A stretch of DNA of 64,000 nt from Candidatus Roizmanbacteria bacterium (GCA_016214055.1 JACRPE010000025.1:1-64000); one strand, 5' to 3'. Shown: positions 30,728-38,524, counted from the first letter of the stretch. Numbers and translations are program-made. Notes: generated by a model not told the origin, from the letters alone.

Positions 30728-31288
30728 TTATTTCACGAATTTTTCCACAAAATATTTTGGAATTTTAATCTGCACGAGCTTTCTTTTGATTTGTGACGAA
30801 CTCATTCCTTCTTTTGCGTAATTTTTACTCAGTATCCCAACGGACTCCTTCATATCAAAGGGGAATATAATCCATTTGTCTGTTGCCTTCATATAGAAAT
30901 CCGGCACATGTTTTGTCCAAGTTTTGATGTAAGGAGAAGCTGTCGTAATTTTTTCTGCTCCAAGCTCTTTGAGGTATTCAATACCTCGCTTAAATGTTTT
31001 GCCGTGATCAGATACGTCATCGACGAGTAAGATTGATTTATTGTGAAGTTTGTCTCCCAACCTCAGGGTGATTTCGGGAATGGTTTGTTGTTTGAAGTCT
31101 TTGTAAGTGGAGACGGTAAAGGTGGTGATATGAAGATTGATAAAATCAGAAAGAATATGTGATACGGTAAGCCCTCCCCTTGCAACGGCCACGATAAGGT
31201 CATAGTGTTGATTTGCTTTTTTTATTTTTTCAGAAAGATGATAAATGGTCGTATGAAGGCTCCGCCAGGAAAGAGTCAAATATTCCAT
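30728..31288 (-). CDS. Purine phosphoribosyltransferase-like protein
   Basis: With the start at 31288 (MEYLTLSWRSLHTTIYHLSEK) the protein has 186 residues. The PRTase fold shows YDLIVAVARGGLTVSHILSDFI and the PRPP-binding loop ILLVDDVSDHGKTFKRGIEYLKELG. The layout fits xanthine/hypoxanthine PRTases (Gpt-like), which attach phosphoribose to a purine base. The specificity is not readable. It forms an operon with the PNP gene. A longer start at 31303 is possible. Confidence 0.85.
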   Translation of the reverse strand: MEYLTLSWRSLHTTIYHLSEKIKKANQHYDLIVAVARGGLTVSHILSDFINLHITTFTVSTYKDFKQQTIPEITLRLGDKLHNKSILLVDDVSDHGKTFKRGIEYLKELGAEKITTASPYIKTWTKHVPDFYMKATDKWIIFPFDMKESVGILSKNYAKEGMSSSQIKRKLVQIKIPKYFVEKFVK

Positions 31289-31334
31289 AGGGTAGTATAA
31301 CAAAAAAATAAAAAGTAATAATAAAGAATTTACC

Positions 31335-31363
31335 TTAAAGAGAAGGTTGGAGTAGGGTATAAT
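31335..31363 (+). promoter_or_regulatory. Promoter of the interrupted tRNA-Pro
   Basis: TTAAAG (31335-31340), 17 bases, TATAAT (31358-31363), ending 9 bases before the tRNA acceptor strand at 31373. Confidence 0.6.
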
Positions 31364-31372
31364 TATGAGGAT

Positions 31373-31622
31373 CGGGACGTAGTTCAGATGGTTTACACCG
31401 TAAAAATAGCTGATTTTTACGGTGCGAGGAACGTGCGGCTGGCACAGGGAAATTTTGTCGGGGTGTAGTTCAGATGGCTAGAACGTGCGGCTGGGGGTCG
31501 CAAGGTCGCGAGTTCAAGTCTCGCCACCCCGACCAAATTTCCAGTGTAAAGGCTTGCTCAGAAAATTGCTTTGCAATTGTTCTGAGGTCGCAAGGTCGCG
31601 AGTTCAAGTCTCGCCGTCCCGA
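31373..31622 (+). tRNA. Interrupted tRNA-Pro-like gene enclosing another tRNA
   Basis: The outer halves still make a complete cloverleaf: acceptor CGGGACG (31373-31379) with CGTCCCG (31615-31621); D stem GTTC (31382-31385) with GAAC (31429-31432); anticodon stem TGCGG (31434-31438) with TCGCA (31588-31592); T arm GCGAG-TTCAAGT-CTCGC; discriminator A. Insert one is in the D loop and forms a 12-bp perfect hairpin (31396-31424). Insert two is in the anticodon loop (about 31443-31587) and holds an entire tRNA-Pro(GGG) plus a hairpin CTCAGAA...TTCTGAG. The anticodon cannot be restored by simple removal. Either a pseudogene or an unusual processed tRNA. Confidence 0.6.
31459..31532 (+). tRNA. tRNA-Pro(GGG)
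   Basis: Acceptor CGGGGTG/CACCCCG, D stem GTTC/GAAC, anticodon stem TGCGG/TCGCA with loop CTGGGGG (anticodon GGG), T arm GCGAG-TTCAAGT-CTCGC, discriminator A, no CCA. All stems are sound. It sits inside the anticodon-loop insert of the outer tRNA-Pro-like gene and is flanked by a near inverted repeat, CAGGGAAATTTTG (31445-31457) and CCAAATTTCCAGTG (31533-31546). Confidence 0.92.
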
Positions 31623-31664
31623 CTTCGCCCTCCAAATCGGAGGGCTTCGTCGGGCAAGCCCGAC
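31622..31664 (+). terminator. Hairpin cluster downstream of the tRNA-Pro locus
   Basis: Two hairpins, CCCTCC-AAATC-GGAGGG and GTCGGGC-AA-GCCCGAC (31649-31664), resembling the terminator after tRNA-Pro(TGG) at 13914-13938. The following tract ATATTTAT is only weakly T-rich, so termination is possible but less certain. Confidence 0.5.
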
Positions 31665-31692
31665 ATATTTATCCGCGCCTTTTTTCATAATA

Positions 31693-33369
31693 ATGAAGCG
31701 AATTTTATTCTTACTAATTATCTTTCTTCTTTTCTCAAGGGTGGTTTTTGCCGCGCCGGAAAGGGGAAATAATAAATTTGGTATTTCCCTTCTTCAACCC
31801 ACCAATCTTGATATAAAAAATGCGGCAGAAATGATAAATTCGCAAGGCGGGGATTATGGATATGCTACATTAGTCATCCAGGAAAACGACCGGGATATAA
31901 AAAAATGGCAGGGGATATTTGATGAGCTTCGCAAAAATCATCTCATTCCCATCATTCGTCTTGCAACTCAACCGGAAGGAGAGAACTGGAGGCGCCCCGA
32001 GGAAAAAGACGCGGATACATGGGTAGCATTTTTAGACTCTTTAAACTGGGTGATAAAGAAAAGATACATTGTACTTTTCAACGAACCCAACCATGCAACC
32101 GAGTGGGGGGGTGAAGTTGATCCGGAAAGTTATGGAAAAGTTGCAAGTGTCTTTGCACAAAAACTCAAGGAAAAAAATAATGACTATTTTGTGATGCTGG
32201 CAGGACTTGACGCGTCAGCCCCCCATTATCCCACAACATACGAAGACGAAGAGCTATTTATTGGACAGATTTCAAATTTTAAATTTCTCATTTCAAATTA
32301 TGTCGACGGATGGGTATCACACAGCTATCCAAATCCTGGATTTTCAGGAAGCCCCTGGGACACGGGACGGAAGAGTATCCGCGGATATGAATGGGAGCTT
32401 TCATTATTAAAAAATCTAGGCATTTCAAAAGAATTACCCGTTTTTATAACTGAAACAGGGTGGAAAAATAACAGATACACCGCGGACAATTTTCAAATTG
32501 CCCTAGAAAACGTCTGGGGTCCAGATAATCGAGTGGTTGCCGTGACCCCGTTCGTCTTTAATTATCAGTCTGAGCCTTTCCTGGGATTTTCTTGGAAATA
32601 CCCCGGGGAAGAAAGCTTTTATCCTCAATACGATAGGGTTAAGGAGATCATCAAACAAAAAGGGGAGCCGCAAATTATTGAAAAAGGAGCCATTGAGCAA
32701 TCCTTTCCTGCGGAAATTGTGGCGAATTCTAATTATCACTTTATCATTAATTTAAAAAATACCGGCCAAGCAGTATGGGATGTAAAGGACGGCTATCAGC
32801 TATCAGCTATTAGCAACCAGCCGGTACCCTTTGAATATTTTTTTTCAGACCTCAAAGACGGAGAGCCGAATCGGGAGACGGAGGCGTCTATATTCATTAA
32901 GACAAATAAAACAGCCGAAGGAGAGCATGCGGTAAAAATAGGGCTAAAGAAAAACAACGAAATTATTGCCGAAACAAAACCCTGGAAGTTTTCAATCCTC
33001 CCTCTTCCAAAGATTGAGTTTGAGGCTTCTTTATTCCCCAAATTTATATCAAACAGTCACGATATGGAGATACAAATATATGATGACAAAGAAGGACTTA
33101 TCTATAAAAAAGAAGGGGTACAGATAGAAAAAAGCCGGGGGGTTGTAGAGGAGGTTCAAAATATTGTAATCGGGCAAACGTATCGAATAGTTGCATTAAA
33201 GCCTAATTATTTGCCAAGGCAGGCACACATTACGTTTAAAAAAGACAAGAATAAAGTTGCTTTTAGACCGTTATTACCGCTTGATTTTAATAATGATGGA
33301 AGGTTGGGGTGGGAGGATTTAACTGCGCTGTTGCAAAAGCCCGATCTTCTTATGATGTTTATTCCTTGA
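31693..33369 (+). CDS. Secreted glycosidase-like protein (clan GH-A fold)
   Basis: The ATG at 31693 (MKRILFLLIIFLLFSRVVFAAPE) gives a clear signal peptide; the frame open upstream runs through the tRNAs and is not coding. The first 330 residues look like a TIM-barrel glycosidase: YIVLFNEPNHATEWGG (acid/base Glu), GWVSHSYPNPGF, and LPVFITETGWKNNR (nucleophile Glu). An Ig-like region follows, and the C-terminus LDFNNDGRLGWEDLTALL resembles one dockerin/EF-hand calcium loop. The substrate is unknown. Two short repeat-like inserts are visible at about ISNFKFLISN and DGYQLSAISNQ. Confidence 0.75.
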   Translation: MKRILFLLIIFLLFSRVVFAAPERGNNKFGISLLQPTNLDIKNAAEMINSQGGDYGYATLVIQENDRDIKKWQGIFDELRKNHLIPIIRLATQPEGENWRRPEEKDADTWVAFLDSLNWVIKKRYIVLFNEPNHATEWGGEVDPESYGKVASVFAQKLKEKNNDYFVMLAGLDASAPHYPTTYEDEELFIGQISNFKFLISNYVDGWVSHSYPNPGFSGSPWDTGRKSIRGYEWELSLLKNLGISKELPVFITETGWKNNRYTADNFQIALENVWGPDNRVVAVTPFVFNYQSEPFLGFSWKYPGEESFYPQYDRVKEIIKQKGEPQIIEKGAIEQSFPAEIVANSNYHFIINLKNTGQAVWDVKDGYQLSAISNQPVPFEYFFSDLKDGEPNRETEASIFIKTNKTAEGEHAVKIGLKKNNEIIAETKPWKFSILPLPKIEFEASLFPKFISNSHDMEIQIYDDKEGLIYKKEGVQIEKSRGVVEEVQNIVIGQTYRIVALKPNYLPRQAHITFKKDKNKVAFRPLLPLDFNNDGRLGWEDLTALLQKPDLLMMFIP

Positions 33370-33374
33370 CTCGT

Positions 33375-33442
33375 GTAGTGGTGCGATTCATCGCACCTTA
33401 ATTTTCCAGAGTAAATTATGGTGTCATAAATGACACCACTAC
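33375..33442. repeat. Nested palindromic element between convergent genes
   Basis: Outer arms GTAGTGGTG (33375-33383) and CACCACTAC (33434-33442) enclose two hairpins, GGTGCGA-TTCA-TCGCACC and GGTGTCAT-AA-ATGACACC. The right end supplies the stop codon of the Rpe-like gene. It may act as a bidirectional terminator. Confidence 0.75.
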
Positions 33443-34104
33443 AATGCGTTTATTTTTAAATAATCTACGTGTTTTTCCAACTCATCCGTCCTCGCCAAAT
33501 AACTCCCCGGGCATAAAACATCCGGCTTATATTTGAGAGCGGTGATGATGGGCAAGGTCTTTTCGTTTATTGCCCCGTCAAGATAAATTTGATTACGAAA
33601 ACCCGCCATTCGGAGCTGTTCTATTTTTTGTAACGCTTCAGGTATAAAAGGCTGTCCCTGAGGGCCAGGTGTTACAGTCATTATTTGAATAATAGAAACT
33701 GTACTTAAATCATATTGTTTTGCGGTGAACTCAACATCTTCTCCTGGGTTTATCACTAATCCAAAAACAAAAGTGGGGTATTTTTTGCATAGCATTTGAT
33801 AATCCGGGCGCAATGAAGCGTGAACTAAAATTGAATGAATAGTGATTGTGTTCTTCAGGGTATTAATTATCTCAATTTCTTTTTCATAGTCTTTTACCAT
33901 GAGATGAAAATCATAGACGAGATTTTCCGGGGGATCATTATTTAATAAATATGTTTGCATATCAGAAACAGAGAGTGTTTTATTGGTGATAAATATTCCA
34001 TCTTCAATATCTACTTGGAACTGTTGATAATAGGGAGAAAGTTTTCGAATAACGGCAAAAAGGTCTTCAGGGGTTTGTTCAACGAGAGAAGGAATAATTT
34101 TCAT
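33439..34104 (-). CDS. Ribulose-phosphate 3-epimerase-like protein
   Basis: The 221-residue protein shows the beginning KIIPSLVEQTPEDLFAVIRKL and QVDIEDGIFI, then YDFHLMVKDYEKEI, the metal-binding DxHLMV motif, FGLVINPGEDVEF, and a GxPG-like TPGPQGQPFIPEALQKIEQLR, YLDGAIN. These follow the Rpe barrel, but the GxDGG metal/phosphate motif reads YLDGAINEKT and the final helix is divergent. It may be an epimerase with altered substrate. Its start overlaps the stop of the upstream phosphoglycerate mutase gene by one base. Its own stop lies in a palindromic repeat. Confidence 0.78.
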   Translation of the reverse strand: MKIIPSLVEQTPEDLFAVIRKLSPYYQQFQVDIEDGIFITNKTLSVSDMQTYLLNNDPPENLVYDFHLMVKDYEKEIEIINTLKNTITIHSILVHASLRPDYQMLCKKYPTFVFGLVINPGEDVEFTAKQYDLSTVSIIQIMTVTPGPQGQPFIPEALQKIEQLRMAGFRNQIYLDGAINEKTLPIITALKYKPDVLCPGSYLARTDELEKHVDYLKINAL

Positions 34105-34841
34105 TATTTTTTTGTCTGATTTTTGATACCTTCAATAACCCGGGCAACTTCTTCATCTGGGGCCAGGTAATAATGTTTCTTTGCTTTTAAGTCTTCTCCC
34201 AATTCGTAAACAAGAGGAATGCAGTAGGGGACATTCACCTTCATAATCTCCTCTTTATTCAAATTATCCAAATACATAATAAGCGCCCGAAGAGTGTTAC
34301 TATGTAATGAAACGACGATGTTTTTGCGTTTTTTTATCTCCGGTTCGACGGTGTCTTTCCAATAAGGAAGAAATCTTTCAATTGTATCTTTCAACGATTC
34401 ACCAGTGGGAAGAATGGCAGGGTCAATGTTCCGATATTTTACATCGTTTGATGGATGGCGGGGATCAGAGAGTTCAAGTTTGGGTGGTGACACATCATAA
34501 CTTCTTCTCCACACATTTACTTGTTCCTCCCCGTATTTTTGGGCAACCTCTGCTTTGTTGAGGCCCTGGAGTGCTCCATAATGGCGCTCATTCATATGCC
34601 AATCTTTTATCAGAGGAATCCACAACAGATCCATTTCGTCAAGGACGGCCCACAAAGTACGAATAGCTCGCTTCAAGTAAGAGGTGTAGGCGAGGTCAAA
34701 CGAGTACCCCATTTCTTTTAATCTTTTTCCATACTTTTTCGTTTCTTCAATTCCCTCAGGCATCACATCGACATCCGTCCATCCGGTAAAACGAGTAGCC
34801 CAAGAGGTTACGCCGTGGCGGATAAGAACAATTTTATACAT
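34104..34841 (-). CDS. gpmA: 2,3-bisphosphoglycerate-dependent phosphoglycerate mutase
   Basis: The start at 34841 (MYKIVLIRHGVTSWATRFTGWTDVDVMPEG) gives 245 residues. The RHG phosphohistidine motif is present as IRHGVTSW; FDLAYTSYLKRAIRTLWAVLDE, the block DWHMNERHYGALQGLNKAEVAQKYGEEQVNVWRRSYDVSPP, and the second active-site His in SLHSNTLRALIMYLDNL are typical of dPGM (though HGNSLR reads HSNTLR). It interconverts 3- and 2-phosphoglycerate in glycolysis. Divergent from the PBP2 gene with a 29-base gap; coupled to the Rpe-like gene. Confidence 0.95.
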   Translation of the reverse strand: MYKIVLIRHGVTSWATRFTGWTDVDVMPEGIEETKKYGKRLKEMGYSFDLAYTSYLKRAIRTLWAVLDEMDLLWIPLIKDWHMNERHYGALQGLNKAEVAQKYGEEQVNVWRRSYDVSPPKLELSDPRHPSNDVKYRNIDPAILPTGESLKDTIERFLPYWKDTVEPEIKKRKNIVVSLHSNTLRALIMYLDNLNKEEIMKVNVPYCIPLVYELGEDLKAKKHYYLAPDEEVARVIEGIKNQTKK

Positions 34842-34870
34842 ATTTTCATTATAATCAAAAGAGCAAAAAA

Positions 34871-36505
34871 ATGAAACGACTGTTTCCAAAACATATTCCT
34901 GTTTTCCATCGTGTCGATCTGGGCGACACCCATTTTGGTACGCGTCCGCGTCTCCACCATGTCGTACTGCTCTACCTGTTTATTATCCTCGTCGCACTTT
35001 CGTTTCTCATCCTTCTCCTCCGATTATTTCAATTGACTATAGTGAAGGGGACCTATTACCGACGTCTTTCCGAGGAAAACCGGATAAGGGAAATTGTGAT
35101 TGAGCCCATGCGGGGAACGATACGAGACCGCAAAGGATTTGTGTTGGTTGAAAACAAAAAAGGGGACGTGGAAACAAAAAAAGAAAGAATCGTGTCCCCC
35201 CGCACCTATCTTGCGCGTGAGGAGACGGCGCACCTTCTCGGCTACCGGCAAAGTGCGGATGCGCAAGATATCAAAAACGACAACTGCATCAACAAATTAA
35301 TCCCCGGTGACAAAGTGGGGAAAAAAGGCATCGAAAAAGCTTATGAGTGCGAACTCCGGGGGAGTGCGGGCAAAAAACTCATCGAGGTTGATGCGCATGG
35401 GAACTATTTAAAAACGCTTACCATCATTCCCCCCAAGGACGGCGACACCATACAGCTTGCAATTGACCACGATCTTCAAAATAAAGCCTACGAGATAATC
35501 AAGACGAAGAAGGCCGCGGTCATCGGGTTGAAGCCTTCAACAGGCGAGGTGCTTGTCTTTGCATCCACCCCTTCTTTTGATCCTCAGAAATTTGAAGACG
35601 GGGATATGAAAGTGGAAGACTATTTTACCGATCCCACAAAGCCCCTTTTCAATCGCATAACTGAAGCAACATACCCTCCCGGCTCGCTTTTTAAGGTGTT
35701 TGTGGCGAGTGGGGTCTTGGAGGAGAAAAAGATGACGGAGGACACGATTATCGAGGATAACGGCAGTATCAAAGCGGGTCCTCTCTCTTTCGGCAATTGG
35801 TATTTTTTGCAATATGGGAAGACGGAAGGACCGGTAGACATGGTGAAGGCAATACGCAGGTCCAACGATATTTATTTCTATAAAGCAGGAGAGGCGCTTG
35901 GGCCTGAGGGGATGAAAAAGTGGGCGAGTGTGTTTGGGTTGAGTGAAAAGACGAATATCGGATTTGATGAGGCTGAGGGACTCATCCCTTCTCCGTTTTG
36001 GAAAAGCGAAGCATTGAAAGAGCGTTGGTATTTAGGGGATACCTACAATACCGCCATTGGCCAAGGATACACCCTTCTTTCCCCCCTACAAATTGCACGA
36101 GGCGTTTTACCATTTGCCAATGGGGGAAATCTTTGTCAGCCCGCTCTTCTCAAAAATGAGGAACCAAAATGTAAAAAATTAGACATCTCCCCCAAGACAT
36201 TCGGTGTCATTCATGAGGGTATGAAGCAAGCGTGTAGCACGGGGGGGACGGGTTGGCCTCTGTTTGACTTCACCGCCTCAAACAGTGCGGGTATAAAAAC
36301 AAAAATTTCTACGGGTTGCAAAACCGGCACGGCAGAGTCCCACGGCAAGTCCGGCATACCCCACGCGTGGTTCACCGCGTTTGCCCCGTTTGAAAATCCT
36401 GAAATCATGCTCACGGTCTTAGTCGAAGAAGGCGGTCAGGGGTCGGATATTGCTGGACCTATTGCGAGGGATATTCTTAAGGCGTATTTTGAGAGGAATC
36501 AGTAA
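34871..36505 (+). CDS. Penicillin-binding protein 2-like transpeptidase
   Basis: The 544-residue protein has one N-terminal membrane helix (VVLLYLFIILVALSFLILLLRLF), a class B PBP dimerisation domain beginning RGTIRDRKGFVL, and a transpeptidase domain with SxxK as PPGSLFKVF, SxN as RRSNDIYFYKAG, and KTG as GCKTGTAES. It crosslinks peptidoglycan from the outer membrane face. Family length is about 600, so this is compact. Its last codons, GGCGTATTTTGAGAGG..., are repeated twice downstream. Confidence 0.93.
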   Translation: MKRLFPKHIPVFHRVDLGDTHFGTRPRLHHVVLLYLFIILVALSFLILLLRLFQLTIVKGTYYRRLSEENRIREIVIEPMRGTIRDRKGFVLVENKKGDVETKKERIVSPRTYLAREETAHLLGYRQSADAQDIKNDNCINKLIPGDKVGKKGIEKAYECELRGSAGKKLIEVDAHGNYLKTLTIIPPKDGDTIQLAIDHDLQNKAYEIIKTKKAAVIGLKPSTGEVLVFASTPSFDPQKFEDGDMKVEDYFTDPTKPLFNRITEATYPPGSLFKVFVASGVLEEKKMTEDTIIEDNGSIKAGPLSFGNWYFLQYGKTEGPVDMVKAIRRSNDIYFYKAGEALGPEGMKKWASVFGLSEKTNIGFDEAEGLIPSPFWKSEALKERWYLGDTYNTAIGQGYTLLSPLQIARGVLPFANGGNLCQPALLKNEEPKCKKLDISPKTFGVIHEGMKQACSTGGTGWPLFDFTASNSAGIKTKISTGCKTGTAESHGKSGIPHAWFTAFAPFENPEIMLTVLVEEGGQGSDIAGPIARDILKAYFERNQ

Positions 36506-36510
36506 TTATA

Positions 36511-36555
36511 GGCGTACTTGCCTGCCGGCAGGCTGGTTTTGAGAGGAGGGAGTGA
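36511..36555 (+). repeat. Copy 1 of the PBP2 gene tail with CCTGCCGGCAGG insert
   Basis: The bases GGCGTAC, then the palindrome GCCTGCCGGCAGGC, then TTTTGAGAGGAGGGAGTGA repeat the 3' end of the PBP2 gene (36481-36505, GGCGTATTTTGAGAGGAATC). Confidence 0.7.
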
Positions 36556-36589
36556 ATATGCTCTAAATACAGGAATATAATCCTGTAAT

Positions 36590-36618
36590 TTGACAAAATT
36601 GAGGGAGTATACTATACT
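36590..36618 (+). promoter_or_regulatory. Strong sigma-70-like promoter of the DUF4143 ATPase gene, near-leaderless
   Basis: TTGACA (36590-36595), 17 bases, TATACT (36613-36618). The ATG is at 36625, 7 bases after the -10, so the transcript probably starts at the start codon. An imperfect operator-like palindrome ACAGGA-ATATAA-TCCTGT (36570-36587) ends just before the -35. Confidence 0.8.
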
Positions 36619-36624
36619 TAACTT

Positions 36625-37767
36625 ATGAATATTCAACGATCATTATCAAAAAGCATCAAAGAGGCTATTTCGCCCGGCCGAATACTTGTATTATTGGGGC
36701 CAAGACGGGTCGGAAAAACAACCATTATCAAAGAAGTTGTTGACCTTCAAAATAAGGCCGTGCAATATTTTAATTGTGACGATCCACTCACTCGAGGACA
36801 ACTTACGGACGCAACACAAGGCCAGCTCCATTTACTTTTTTCCCCCTACTCGACCATAGTCATTGATGAGGCTCAGAGAATTAAAAATATCGGGATAACA
36901 TTAAAACTAGCGGTTGATTCATTTCCTGATAAACACTTTATTGTGTCCGGCTCTTCAAGTCTCGATTTATCTAACGAAATCAATGAACCCCTCACGGGGC
37001 GGAAAAAAACATTTACCCTATTTCCTTTAAGTTTAAAAGAACTACAAACTCATTGGAATGCCTCAAACATGTCAATGAAGGGTTATTTTGAGACTATTCT
37101 CAGATATGGATCCTATCCCAACGTTATAATGATAGAGAAAGAACACGAAAAAGAGGAGTATCTGAACGAATTAACCAACGACTACCTATATAAAGATGCT
37201 TTAGAATATCAACAGGTTCGCAACCCTGAACCACTACGCAAACTGGTGACAGCACTCGCTTTACAAATAGGACAAGAAGTTTCCTACACAGAATTAGCCA
37301 ACTTAGTTGGTATAGATCAAAAAACAGTAGTACGATACATTGATCTGCTAGAAAAAAACTATGTGGTATTGAGGTTACCCGCAATAAGAAGAAACCCTCG
37401 TATGGAAATTGGAAAATCAAGAAAAATATATTTTTATGACTTGGGAATAAGAAACAGTCTTATACGCAATTTTAATACATTGGATATTCGTAACGACCGC
37501 GGGCAAATTTGGGAAAATTTTGTTGTTATGGAGCGGTTGAAAACAAATGCCTGTGCTAACTTTCACCCAAATTATTATTTCTGGAGAACATATGCAGGAA
37601 AAGAGGTTGATTTTGTTGAGGAGGCGGGGGGAGTATTACACGGATATGAGGTAAAATGGCAATGCAAGAATAATGATGAATTTAATAGTAGTTTCTTGAA
37701 AGAGCACACAAATGCTAAGTATGAGTGTGTTGATCAGGACAATTTAATGGAGCTTTTAAACAAATAA
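36625..37767 (+). CDS. DUF4143 AAA+ ATPase
   Basis: The 380-residue protein has Walker A LLGPRRVGKTTIIKE (about residue 25), Walker B TIVIDEAQRI (near 79), sensor FIVSGSSSLDLSN and the AAA_14 block LTGRKKTFTLFPLSLKEL. The DUF4143 half includes YKDALEYQQVRNPEPLRKLVTALALQIGQEVSYTELA (winged helix), NRGQIWENFVVMERL and the nuclease-like end FWRTYAGKEVDFVEEAGGVLHGYEVKW, which resembles a DxxExK-type restriction-like fold. Such proteins are widespread and of unknown function, often horizontally mobile. It is bordered by copies of the PBP2 gene tail, consistent with insertion. Confidence 0.9.
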   Translation: MNIQRSLSKSIKEAISPGRILVLLGPRRVGKTTIIKEVVDLQNKAVQYFNCDDPLTRGQLTDATQGQLHLLFSPYSTIVIDEAQRIKNIGITLKLAVDSFPDKHFIVSGSSSLDLSNEINEPLTGRKKTFTLFPLSLKELQTHWNASNMSMKGYFETILRYGSYPNVIMIEKEHEKEEYLNELTNDYLYKDALEYQQVRNPEPLRKLVTALALQIGQEVSYTELANLVGIDQKTVVRYIDLLEKNYVVLRLPAIRRNPRMEIGKSRKIYFYDLGIRNSLIRNFNTLDIRNDRGQIWENFVVMERLKTNACANFHPNYYFWRTYAGKEVDFVEEAGGVLHGYEVKWQCKNNDEFNSSFLKEHTNAKYECVDQDNLMELLNK

Positions 37768-37775
37768 TAGAGTAG

Positions 37776-37814
37776 GGCCTACTTGTCCACTGGCAGGTTT
37801 TGAGAGGGGGGTAA
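37776..37814 (+). repeat. Copy 2 of the PBP2 gene tail, downstream of the ATPase gene
   Basis: The bases GGCCTACTTGTCCACTGGCAGG then TTTTGAGAGG align with copy 1 at 36511-36555 but have lost part of the palindrome. The ATPase gene lies exactly between the two copies. Confidence 0.65.
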
Positions 37815-37819
37815 ACCCA

Positions 37820-38524
37820 CTATATAATCACAGTCGAATTACGTGTAGGTGATTGAGATACATATTGGCCACCCGCTAACAACGTAACTGATCGTACAAA
37901 ATCTGACTTTCCATTTCCTAAAGCGTGGCGAGCAACGTGTACCTGATATTTTTCTTCATCTTCGGCTCCAACTGAGGGAGACACAGTTCTTAGAATAGTA
38001 TTTCCCTGTAGTACAAATAATGCTCCAGTTCTCATATCTTTTACCGCTCTTAAGCTTGACGTGTCAGCGAACTGGTCGTCTGCGAGTATTGTGTCTTGTG
38101 GGTTATTTATATCCATTGACAAACCGTCTACTGTTCCAACCTTCAAAGTTTCAACCCTCACATCAGTTGTTCCATCATCATAGGTCAATAAACACTGTCT
38201 TCCTCCATCAGACTTTCCGCCTGGAAGGGTCATTATCGGTAACTCAGTAACTTTTAGTTTACGATCCAACAAACCTTGAATGTATGGAGGTGGTGATATA
38301 ACTCTATCAATTACGCCATCACCAGGCTGAGCAATAATCACACTTTCAGCATTACTAGAAACATAAGGTCTAAGTTTTAAAAAAGGATTTTCTTTCACAG
38401 GATCCGCATCAGGTGTTTTTCCAGGTGGAAAAGGGCTCCGAAGGGCAAGAGCAAGTGCCCCAAACGCTGTTTTCCAGGAAGCGTTAAGAAACTCTCTTCG
38501 GGTCAGCATATTTTTATTAGTCAT
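37820..38524 (-). CDS. Putative Tat-exported hypothetical protein
   Basis: The 234-residue protein begins with a twin-arginine-type signal: LTRREFLNASWKTAFGALALALRSPFPPG, with the S/T-RR-x-F-L consensus, then a hydrophobic stretch. The mature part is soluble and beta-rich, without recognised motifs; text such as LLTYDDGTTDVRVETLKVGTVDGLSMD and RTGALFVLQGNTILRTVSPS suggests a repeated beta structure. Tat genes are not visible in the window. It has its own strong promoter and is separated from the radical SAM operon by about 220 bases. Confidence 0.6.
   Translation of the reverse strand: MTNKNMLTRREFLNASWKTAFGALALALRSPFPPGKTPDADPVKENPFLKLRPYVSSNAESVIIAQPGDGVIDRVISPPPYIQGLLDRKLKVTELPIMTLPGGKSDGGRQCLLTYDDGTTDVRVETLKVGTVDGLSMDINNPQDTILADDQFADTSSLRAVKDMRTGALFVLQGNTILRTVSPSVGAEDEEKYQVHVARHALGNGKSDFVRSVTLLAGGQYVSQSPTRNSTVII

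Noticed and set aside
26291-31303. Purine riboswitch upstream of guaA, guaB or the PNP genes
   Set aside because: Intergenic gaps are very short and the guaB promoter leaves no leader, so there is no room for an aptamer.
31470-31688. Antisense frame with repeated SGWRDLNSRPCD text
   Set aside because: The repeated peptide is simply the reverse reading of the two tRNA-Pro 3' halves.
31474-31692. N-terminal extension of the glycosidase frame across the tRNA-Pro locus
   Set aside because: The bases are tRNA and hairpin sequence; the ATG at 31693 begins a clear signal peptide.
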